Positions 1 through 5,196 of a stretch of 7,786 nucleotides of DNA are shown one piece after another; the stretch's first letter is position 1, and each line of letters opens with the position of its first letter. The stretch lies in the NCBI GenBank assembly GCA_025352305.1, contig JANXTQ010000156.1:1-7786 (forward strand), in the 5' to 3' direction. The translations under genes and the position numbers were made by a program. This DNA is from Actinomycetes bacterium. GTDB lineage: Bacteria > Actinomycetota > Acidimicrobiia > Acidimicrobiales > RAAP-2. Under the pieces are notes generated by a model. It had not been told where the DNA came from, made no database searches, and was given only the letters and a program-made list of their open reading frames with translations.

Positions 1-1
1 T

Positions 2-847
2 CGAGGCGTGCAGGGCGCGAAGCTAAAGGACGACGACTTCGTCGATCAGATTCTTCACACCACCACGCACGCGTTCTTGCTGATGTTCTCCAACAAGGGA
101 CGGGTGTTTCGCCTGCGCGGACACGAAATTCCCATGAAGGAGCGCACCGCTCGTGGAACCGCCGTCGTCAATCTCCTAAATCTGCAGGTTGGCGAGAAGA
201 TCCAGGCGATTGTTTCGACCAAGGACTTTCCGAAGGACAAGTTCCTCCTCTTTGCGACCGCCAACGGCACGGTCAAAAAGACGGCCTTCTCCGAGTACGA
301 CAAATCACGTCGAGAGGGATGGATTGCCATCAAACTGCGCGACGGCGATGAGGTCGTACGCGTGCAGGCGACGAGCGGCAGTGACGAGATGATGATCGTC
401 ACCTATCGCGGCATGGCGATTCGTTTCAATGAGTCCGAGGCCCGTGAAATGGGTCGTGACTCGACCGGCGTGCGCGGAATCAAGCTGAAGGGCGACGACC
501 GCGCCATTTCGCTCGACGTAGTGCGCGACGACAGTGACCTGTTGCTCGTTACCGACACGGGATTTGGCAAGCGCGTCAAAGTGGAGCGTTTTAATCGCCA
601 GGGCCGCGGCGGACTCGGCGTGCGAGCCATCAAGCTCACCGCGGCGCGCGGCTTCGTTGTCGCGGCGACGATGGCGTCGCTGCACGATGAGGTGCTGCTC
701 GCCTCCAGCGGAGGCGTACTCATCCGTACGCCCGTGCGCGAAATTTCCAGTCAGGGCCGTGACGCCACCGGGGTGCGCGTAATGAACCTCGATGACGGAC
801 ATAGCGTCGCCACGGCGGCCGTCGTTCCGAGCGACGACGAGGATTAG
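2..847 (+). CDS. gyrA: DNA gyrase subunit A, C-terminal part (5' end outside window)
   Basis: GyrA is the DNA-cleaving and DNA-wrapping subunit of gyrase (A2B2), which introduces negative supercoils in the cytoplasm. Only about 281 C-terminal codons are here, so the catalytic tyrosine domain lies upstream. The first visible residues, RGVQGAKLKDDD, match the point just after the GyrA box, so the window opens at the end of that wrapping motif. The rest is a beta-pinwheel of repeats about 48 residues apart, each with a strand, a G-x-x-x-R/K type turn and a basic loop: FSNKGRVFRL, FATANGTVKK, VTYRGMAIRF, VTDTGFGKRV and LASSGGVLIR. Three repeats end in a G-V-R-x-[IM]-[KN]-L strand. A GyrA-box-like RQGRGGLG sits at about residue 198 of the visible part. 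The protein ends in a short acidic tail (SDDED) before TAG at 845-847. ParC is the alternative, but the near-intact box remnant and actinobacterial context favour GyrA. The next gene is 93 bases downstream with its own promoter. Confidence 0.94.
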   Translation, partial: RGVQGAKLKDDDFVDQILHTTTHAFLLMFSNKGRVFRLRGHEIPMKERTARGTAVVNLLNLQVGEKIQAIVSTKDFPKDKFLLFATANGTVKKTAFSEYDKSRREGWIAIKLRDGDEVVRVQATSGSDEMMIVTYRGMAIRFNESEAREMGRDSTGVRGIKLKGDDRAISLDVVRDDSDLLLVTDTGFGKRVKVERFNRQGRGGLGVRAIKLTAARGFVVAATMASLHDEVLLASSGGVLIRTPVREISSQGRDATGVRVMNLDDGHSVATAAVVPSDDED

Positions 848-876
848 CGCGACGCGAGCCGTCCGAGCACTGCTGG

Positions 877-906
877 TCGACATAACTGGCGACGAGGCAC
901 TACCTT
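877..906 (+). promoter_or_regulatory. Predicted promoter of the first propeller-FN3 gene
   Basis: A -35-like TCGACA (877-882) is followed, after an 18-base spacer, by a -10-like TACCTT (901-906). The same arrangement, TCGGCA, 18 bases, TACCTT, occurs before the paralogous gene at 2745-2774. That conservation is the main support, because each hexamer alone is only a partial consensus match. Transcription would start near 913, giving a leader of roughly 28 bases to the GTG at 941. No convincing gyrA terminator was found between 848 and 876, so read-through from gyrA is possible. Confidence 0.45.
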
Positions 907-943
907 GGGTCCACGATCTGTCGTTATTTAAGGGGTGGCCGTG
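896..943 (+). repeat. Duplicated promoter/leader block, copy 1
   Basis: This block aligns with 2764-2810 upstream of the second paralog. In the first 31 bases (896-926 against 2764-2794) 28 positions are identical by hand alignment, starting with GGCACTACCTTGGG and ending with CTGTCGTTA. The rest carries the ribosome binding site and the GTG, with one single-base indel. It includes the -10 region, the presumed transcription start and the whole 5' leader, so the genes were duplicated together with their control region. The CTGTCGTTA part lies downstream of the presumed start and could be a regulator site or leader element. Confidence 0.8.
930..935 (+). promoter_or_regulatory. Ribosome binding site that sets the start at 941
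   Basis: AAGGGG lies five bases (TGGCC) before the GTG at 941. The paralog has AAGGAG and a five-base spacer (TAGCC) before its GTG at 2808. The in-frame GTG at 935 overlaps this purine run and would have no usable Shine-Dalgarno, so 941 is preferred. Confidence 0.75.
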
Positions 944-2641
944 CACATAAGTACAACGAAGCGAATGTTTGTAGCAGCGTGTGCGGGATTCGCCGCGACT
1001 CTCGCGGCGGTCGCTCCGGTAGGAGCACTTATCGGCACCGTCCCCTCGGCCCCCGGCATTGCCGGAGGTTCGAACGTGACTGCGTTGACGCCCACTCTCG
1101 GCAATTGGGGATATTCGCTGGTGTCGCTCAACGGATCGCTCTACTTCACCACCACCGATTCGGGCACAAACACGTGCTCGCTGCGGCGCTCTGACATGAA
1201 TGGCCAAAACCGCACGGTCGTTACCACCTTGCTCGGCTGCACTCTCATGAGTGTTGCGGTGGGTCCCGACGGACGCTTGTGGTACGCGGCGGAAGTGGCT
1301 GGTGCGTCGATCTACTCCATCAACCCCAATGGAACGGACAAGCGCTTCATGGCCACCGCGACGAACGGAGCGAGCAGATTAGTTTTTGACGGACTTGGCC
1401 ACCTTTACGTCGAGTCTCAGAGCACCGGTGACGTGACCGAGATGAATCTTGATGGCACCCACTCTCAACTGGTGTCCATTTCAATCAAGGCGTACGGTTT
1501 TGGACTGGATCACTCGGGACACATGCTGCTCAGCCGCTCCTCAACCGTCTACCGCAAAAATGTCGACGGCACGAACACGACCTCTTTTCCGGTGGGCAGC
1601 AATATTGAAGGGGTCCTTGCGCTGGCCGACGGAAACCTGCTCTTGAGCGACTACGGCGGCAATAAGACTTACGTCACTGACACCACTGGATCCTTCAACT
1701 TCGTGGTGTCGACGTCGACCCACTCCATTGAGCAGATCATTGCGTCCTCAACGCCGGGGACCTACTACTACGTCAGTTGGTCCGACGCCAATGTCAACAA
1801 GCTGCAAGAGAGTCCCTTCGCCGTGGCCGGCAACAATTCGGCGACGGTGAGCTGGACGCCGTCAGCTTCGAGCGACGCACCGCTCCTCGGTTACACCGTC
1901 ACGGCACACCCCTTTAACGGCGGACCGCTACTGCAGGCAACGGTGCCACCCAGTCAGCACTCCACAACTTTTTACGGTCTCACCAATGCGCAGCAGTATC
2001 AGTTCAGCGTCTACGCCACCAACATTTTCGGCGACAGCGAGGACTCGGCGTTGACCAACCCCGTAGTCCCAGGAGCGCAGTTTCCTTCCGCCCCGCACGT
2101 GCCTCAGGTCACGGCGCAGTCCGGTGCCGTCAAGGTCTCGCTCGCCGGCGCGAACGCTAACGGCTCTGCAATAACGGGCTATCTCATTACTGCCTATTCG
2201 GGTACCGGCCCCTACGCAATTGCGGATCAGCAGTCGGTCACCGGTTCGGCCACCTCGGCCACCTTGGGCGGACTGAACAATGGAGTGGCGTATCGAGTGA
2301 CGGTGACGGCCATTAACGCCATTGGCGTGTCGGACAGCTCTGCAATGTCGGCGAGTTTTGTGCCCGCGGGTCCTCCGACGTGGTCCTCCACTCCAACGGC
2401 GGTGGCGGGCTCCAAGTCAGCGACCGTCAAGTGGACGACGCCCAGCAACAACGGCTCGTTTATTACTGGCTACAAGGTGCTCTCGACCCCGGGCGCCAAG
2501 TCCTGTTCCACCACAACGGCGCTCAGCTGCACCGTGAAGGGCTTAAGCGGTGGGACGTCCTACACCTTCAAAGTTACTGCCACCAACGCCAAGGGTTCGC
2601 GCACCTCGCCCGCAACGAACAAGGTGACGGCTAAGCACTAA
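941..2641 (+). CDS. Secreted beta-propeller / triple fibronectin type III protein, paralog 1
   Basis: A 566-residue exported protein of unknown ligand. The GTG at 941 is chosen over the in-frame GTG at 935 because of the ribosome binding site and because both paralogs then align from residue 1 without a gap. Residues 1-29 are a signal peptide: basic residues K7 and R8, a hydrophobic core, and a likely signal peptidase I site after VGA at 29. Residues about 60-290 hold six units of roughly 40 residues with recurring L-Y/W strands and N-x-D/N-G-T turns (GSLYFTTT, DGRLWYAAEV, GHLYVESQ, GHMLLSRS, GNLLLSDY, GTYYYVSW), resembling NHL/SMP-30/Vgb-type propellers. Three FN3 domains follow, at about 292-377, 383-475 and 479-564, with the Y-x-[FV]-x-V-x-A-x-N strand (YQFSVYATN, YRVTVTAIN, YTFKVTATN). 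Cysteine pairs at 79/100 and 522/530 are shared with the paralog and may form disulfides. No transmembrane tail, LPXTG or other anchor is visible, so it is probably released or held by protein contacts. Enzymatic activity cannot be assigned. Confidence 0.88.
   Translation: MHISTTKRMFVAACAGFAATLAAVAPVGALIGTVPSAPGIAGGSNVTALTPTLGNWGYSLVSLNGSLYFTTTDSGTNTCSLRRSDMNGQNRTVVTTLLGCTLMSVAVGPDGRLWYAAEVAGASIYSINPNGTDKRFMATATNGASRLVFDGLGHLYVESQSTGDVTEMNLDGTHSQLVSISIKAYGFGLDHSGHMLLSRSSTVYRKNVDGTNTTSFPVGSNIEGVLALADGNLLLSDYGGNKTYVTDTTGSFNFVVSTSTHSIEQIIASSTPGTYYYVSWSDANVNKLQESPFAVAGNNSATVSWTPSASSDAPLLGYTVTAHPFNGGPLLQATVPPSQHSTTFYGLTNAQQYQFSVYATNIFGDSEDSALTNPVVPGAQFPSAPHVPQVTAQSGAVKVSLAGANANGSAITGYLITAYSGTGPYAIADQQSVTGSATSATLGGLNNGVAYRVTVTAINAIGVSDSSAMSASFVPAGPPTWSSTPTAVAGSKSATVKWTTPSNNGSFITGYKVLSTPGAKSCSTTTALSCTVKGLSGGTSYTFKVTATNAKGSRTSPATNKVTAKH
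2492..2595 (+). repeat. Highly conserved 104-base segment of the third FN3 domain, copy 1
   Basis: Aligns without gaps to 4353-4456 in the second paralog, at an offset of exactly 1861 bases. I count 94 of 104 identical bases by hand. It encodes the C-terminal FN3 core from GAKSCSTTTALSC to TATNAKG. It looks more conserved than much of the propeller-coding part, and several differences are synonymous. Confidence 0.85.
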
Positions 2642-2705
2642 TCGTCACTAGCGCTCATGCTCGTCAAAGAGCTTCGGGGATCACCGAAGTTGTGGCCAGT
2701 GACGA
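2642..2705 (+). terminator. Nested stem-loop just after paralog 1, possible terminator
   Basis: The outer arms TCGTCACT (2642-2649) and AGTGACGA (2698-2705) are perfect 8-base inverted repeats. They extend inward by two more pairs past one mismatch. Inside them CTTCGG (2672-2677) and CCGAAG (2684-2689) form a compact hairpin with a 6-base loop and two more flanking pairs, one of them G-U. The structure starts at the base after the stop codon. There is no T-tract, so it would be an atypical or Rho-assisted terminator, or an mRNA-stabilising 3' end. Confidence 0.4.
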
Positions 2706-2721
2706 GTCGTAGGGCCTCCGA

Positions 2722-2761
2722 CACGAGCGTTCGTCGTCTCGTGATCGGCACTACGACGAAC
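2722..2761. repeat. Overlapping inverted repeats upstream of paralog 2
   Basis: Two alternative hairpins share bases. CACGAG (2722-2727) pairs with CTCGTG (2738-2743), extendable by CGA/TCG past a one-base bulge. GTTCGTCGT (2729-2737), which lies in the loop of that hairpin, pairs perfectly over 9 bases with ACGACGAAC (2753-2761). They cannot both form fully. The second arm falls in the -35/-10 spacer of the predicted promoter, so the DNA form could be an operator. As RNA it would only be made by read-through from paralog 1. Confidence 0.5.
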
Positions 2762-2774
2762 TTGGCACTACCTT
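2745..2774 (+). promoter_or_regulatory. Predicted promoter of the second propeller-FN3 gene
   Basis: TCGGCA (2745-2750), an 18-base spacer and TACCTT (2769-2774) reproduce the arrangement before paralog 1. The -35 matches consensus at four of six positions. A start near 2781 would leave a leader of about 27 bases. The 9-base inverted repeat arm at 2753-2761 lies inside the spacer. Confidence 0.42.
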
Positions 2775-2810
2775 GGGGTCACGAACTGTCGTTAACAAGG
2801 AGTAGCCGTG
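2764..2810 (+). repeat. Duplicated promoter/leader block, copy 2
   Basis: Copy 2 of the block at 896-943. It shares GGCACTACCTTGGG, ACGA and CTGTCGTTA with copy 1 and then carries the ribosome binding site and GTG. Sequence further upstream is much less similar, apart from the -35-like hexamer, so conservation is concentrated on the -10, leader and start. Confidence 0.8.
2797..2802 (+). promoter_or_regulatory. Ribosome binding site of paralog 2
   Basis: AAGGAG, a strong Shine-Dalgarno match, sits five bases before the GTG at 2808. It is the reference that decides the start of the upstream paralog. Confidence 0.8.
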
Positions 2811-4502
2811 GCTTTTAGGACTTCTCATCGGGTGGTTGTCGCTGCGTGTGCCGCACTGACGGCGAGCCTCGCGGCAATTGTGCCGGCCGGCGCCTTTGTT
2901 GGAAACCTACCGCCGGCGCCGGGAATCTACGGTGGCTCCGTCGTCACTAAGTTGACGCCGAATATCGGTGACTGGGCGTACTCCCTCGCTTCTCTTAACG
3001 GATCTCTCTACTTCACCACGACTCTGTCGCACACCTGCACGTTGTGGCGATCAAATACGGCCGGCTTGAACCGTTCACCGGTGACCACGTTGGCGAACTG
3101 CTATCAGATGAGCGTGGCCGTGGGCCCCGACGGACGACTCTGGTACGGATCCGAAGTCGTCGGATCACCGATCTACTCGATCAAAACTGACGGGACGAAT
3201 CGGGTCCAGATGGCGATTGCCCCTCACGGCGCGAGTCGCTTGGCCTTCGACGGACTCGGCCACCTCTACGCGCAGAGCGAAACCACGGGATACGTAACCG
3301 AGATGAACCTTGATGGCACCCATGCGAATGTCAGTTCCACTAACAACAACAGTTATGGGTTTGCGCTCGATCACTCCGGCCACTACTACCTCGATGACAA
3401 GAGCGAAGGCGTACGTGCGAATGTCGACGGCACCAATCAAACGTCCTTCGCCATTGGCGACTACGTTGAAAACGTACTGCCGCTAGCCGACGGAAATGTC
3501 TTGTGGGGTGACTTCCAAAACAACGCGATGTACATTACGGATGCCGCGGGTCAGAACGCTTTTCAGTTCGCGGCGACGACTTCAACCCCTGAGCAGACCG
3601 TGCTGGGTGCGACTCCCGGGGTTTACTACTTCATGAGTTGGGACGACGGCGCGCTCGAGAAACTCCAACAGAGCCCCTTTGCGGTAGCAGCCAACAACTC
3701 CGCGTCCATTAGTTGGACCGCCTCGCCGTCAGCCGACAGTCCGATCCTCAGTTACACCGTGACTGCCCACTCCTTAGTTGGAGGACCGCTACTGCAGCAG
3801 ACGGTTCCGGGCAATCATCTCTCGACGACTTTCTTCGGACTAACTAACGCCGTTCGCTATCAGTTCACCGTGCACGCGACCAATGCCTTCGGCGACAGTA
3901 TTGAATCGTCGTTGACTAATCCGGTGGTGCCAGGAGCGCAGTATCCGAGCGCACCACATGTGCCCACGGTGAGCGCCCAGTCCGGCGCTGTTCACGTGTC
4001 GCTCGGTGGCGCCAACTCCAATGGCTCGGCTCTCACGGGCTACGTCGTCACGGCCTTCTCCGGACCTGGTCCCTACAAAGTGGCCGCTCAGCAGGCCTTT
4101 CCCGGCTCCGCGACGTCCGCCACACTCACCGGCCTTTCGAACGCAACCTCGTACCGAGTCACCGTCACCGCGATTAACGCCATTGGTGTGTCGGACAGTT
4201 CACCGATGTCGGTCAGTTTCACTCCGACCGGTCCGCCAACGTGGCGCTTTGCTCCGACGGCCGTAGCGGGGTCTAAGTCCGCCAAGGTCTCATGGTTCGT
4301 GGCCAATCCCAACGGACTCGCGATCAAGGGTTACACGGTGGTTTCGAGCCCCGGCGCCAAGTCCTGCTCCACCACGACGGCGCTGAGTTGCACCGTTAAG
4401 GGCTTAACCGGCGGAAAGTCCTACACCTTCAAAGTCACTGCCACCAACGCCAAGGGACCGGGCACCTCGGCTGCGTCCAACAGTGTGACGGCGAAGCACT
4501 AA
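2808..4502 (+). CDS. Secreted beta-propeller / triple fibronectin type III protein, paralog 2
   Basis: A 564-residue paralog of the preceding gene with the same architecture from end to end. The signal peptide is residues 1-29 (R4, H7, R8, hydrophobic core, AGA then FVG as a signal peptidase I site at the same position as in paralog 1). Six propeller-like units lie at about 58-288 (GSLYFTTT, DGRLWYGSEV, GHLYAQSE, GHYYLDDK, GNVLWGDF, GVYYFMSW). FN3 domains follow at about 290-375, 381-473 and 477-562. The cysteine pairs 77/98 and 520/528 are conserved. The last 50 residues match paralog 1 at 43 positions by hand count, whereas the propeller loops diverge, for example the SSTNNNSYG stretch near 176-184. 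No membrane or cell-wall anchor is visible. It has its own promoter and ribosome binding site and ends tail-to-tail with the minus-strand gene. FN3 domains suggest a binding or spacing role outside the cell; ligand and activity are unknown. Confidence 0.88.
   Translation: MAFRTSHRVVVAACAALTASLAAIVPAGAFVGNLPPAPGIYGGSVVTKLTPNIGDWAYSLASLNGSLYFTTTLSHTCTLWRSNTAGLNRSPVTTLANCYQMSVAVGPDGRLWYGSEVVGSPIYSIKTDGTNRVQMAIAPHGASRLAFDGLGHLYAQSETTGYVTEMNLDGTHANVSSTNNNSYGFALDHSGHYYLDDKSEGVRANVDGTNQTSFAIGDYVENVLPLADGNVLWGDFQNNAMYITDAAGQNAFQFAATTSTPEQTVLGATPGVYYFMSWDDGALEKLQQSPFAVAANNSASISWTASPSADSPILSYTVTAHSLVGGPLLQQTVPGNHLSTTFFGLTNAVRYQFTVHATNAFGDSIESSLTNPVVPGAQYPSAPHVPTVSAQSGAVHVSLGGANSNGSALTGYVVTAFSGPGPYKVAAQQAFPGSATSATLTGLSNATSYRVTVTAINAIGVSDSSPMSVSFTPTGPPTWRFAPTAVAGSKSAKVSWFVANPNGLAIKGYTVVSSPGAKSCSTTTALSCTVKGLTGGKSYTFKVTATNAKGPGTSAASNSVTAKH
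4353..4456 (+). repeat. Highly conserved 104-base segment of the third FN3 domain, copy 2
   Basis: Partner of 2492-2595, ungapped, with ten differences by hand count. It encodes the cysteine pair and core strands of the last FN3 domain. Confidence 0.85.
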
Positions 4503-5149
4503 GCGTTACTGCGCCTCGCCCAGGCGCGCCGCAACGTCTCGAGCATTACGTCGGGACCTTGGGCGCCCATCACCATGAACTTTTGGTCAATGAGGATCGC
4601 CGGCACGCCGGTGACTCCGAGGTCCAGGGCGCGGTCTTCGTCTGAGCGCACCGCGTCACTGAATCGCTGAGACTCAAGTGCGCTCGCGGCGCCCGTCACG
4701 CCGACCTCGCTGGCGAGGCGGACCAAGGTGTCGTGGTCACTGAGCAGCTCACCCTCGGAGAAATATGCGCGAAAGAGACGGTCGACCATTGGTGCCTCGA
4801 GGGCTTGTTCGTGAGCGAGGGCAATGAGTTGGTGGGCGTTAAAGGTGCCGCTGTGACGAACACGGTCAAAGTCAAACTCGACGCCAATCGCTGCGGCGTC
4901 GACCTGCATCCGTCGCTGATGCGCTTTAACCGCCCCGACGTCCGAGCCGTACTTGCGAGCGACCAGTTCCGCAATTGGCAGGTCGTAGGAGTCCTTCGCG
5001 CTCGCGTCCAGTTCAAAGGCGTGAAAGCTAATGACGGCCGCGTCCGCGTGCTCAAAATTACTCAGCGCAATACGTAACTGGGCTTCGCCAATGGCGCAGA
5101 AGGGACACACGACGTCACTCCAGATCTCAATCGTCAGTGGTGCGCTCAC
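4499..5149 (-). CDS. DsbA-family (FrnE-like) thioredoxin-fold oxidoreductase
   Basis: A 216-residue protein of the DsbA/2-hydroxychromene-2-carboxylate isomerase superfamily, closest by motif to FrnE-type disulfide oxidoreductases. The first strand IEIWSDVVCPFC carries the C15-P-F-C18 redox motif. A helical insertion follows, with GTFNAHQLIALA at about 101-112 and FRAYFSEGELLSDHD at 126-140. The thioredoxin cis-proline loop is GVTGVPAILID at 178-188 (P183). The family more often has C-P-W-C-Y-I-G; here it is C-P-F-C-A-I-G. No signal peptide is present, so it should act in the cytoplasm on thiols or disulfides; the substrate is unknown. The GTG at 5147-5149 is used because the first beta strand begins directly after it; no strong Shine-Dalgarno is visible. 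It is divergent from the CoA-transferase gene and overlaps the stop of the preceding plus-strand gene by four bases. Confidence 0.87.
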   Translation of the reverse strand: MSAPLTIEIWSDVVCPFCAIGEAQLRIALSNFEHADAAVISFHAFELDASAKDSYDLPIAELVARKYGSDVGAVKAHQRRMQVDAAAIGVEFDFDRVRHSGTFNAHQLIALAHEQALEAPMVDRLFRAYFSEGELLSDHDTLVRLASEVGVTGAASALESQRFSDAVRSDEDRALDLGVTGVPAILIDQKFMVMGAQGPDVMLETLRRAWARRSNA

Positions 5150-5196
5150 TCTGTCATCGTGACATAGCGCGCAGGCTCATCGGTAAGAATGGATAG
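5150..5196. promoter_or_regulatory. Divergent intergenic region with a possible leaderless promoter
   Basis: These 47 bases must hold the starts of both divergent genes. On the plus strand AAGAAT (5185-5190, four of six -10 matches) ends six bases before the GTG at 5197, the right distance for transcription to begin at the start codon itself. No good Shine-Dalgarno precedes that GTG. A GTGACA at 5159-5164 resembles a -35 but sits 20 bases away, longer than usual. On the minus strand no convincing promoter was found. Confidence 0.3.

Noticed and set aside
848..876. Intrinsic terminator for gyrA
   Set aside because: Only 4-base stems were found and there is no T-run.
971..985. Lipobox-like V-A-A-C in the signal peptides of both paralogs, which would make them lipoproteins
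   Set aside because: The cysteine at residue 14 comes before the main hydrophobic stretch instead of after it, and a good signal peptidase I site follows at residue 29 in both proteins.
305..1207. Long open frame on the minus strand (about 300 codons)
   Set aside because: It lies antisense to the gyrA pinwheel and the start of paralog 1, crosses a clear intergenic promoter region, and its translation is arginine/histidine-rich with no recognisable domain. It is a by-product of GC-rich codon usage.
2642..2807. A tRNA or small RNA gene between the paralogs
   Set aside because: The stems do not form a cloverleaf, no acceptor/T-arm pair was found, and the predicted promoter of paralog 2 takes up the right part of the gap.
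941..4502. Tandem duplication made by a mobile element
   Set aside because: No transposase, terminal inverted repeats or target-site duplication surround the pair; the similarity is fully explained by homologous genes and their upstream regions.
4733..5077. Plus-strand frame of 114 codons
   Set aside because: It is antisense to the FrnE-like gene, whose CxxC and cis-proline motifs make it clearly the real coding strand.
5146..5157. Three-codon leader frame (ATG ACA GAG TGA) overlapping the GTG of the FrnE-like gene on the minus strand
   Set aside because: The GTGA start-stop overlap resembles translational coupling, but there is no ribosome binding site for the ATG and such a short frame is easily a coincidence.
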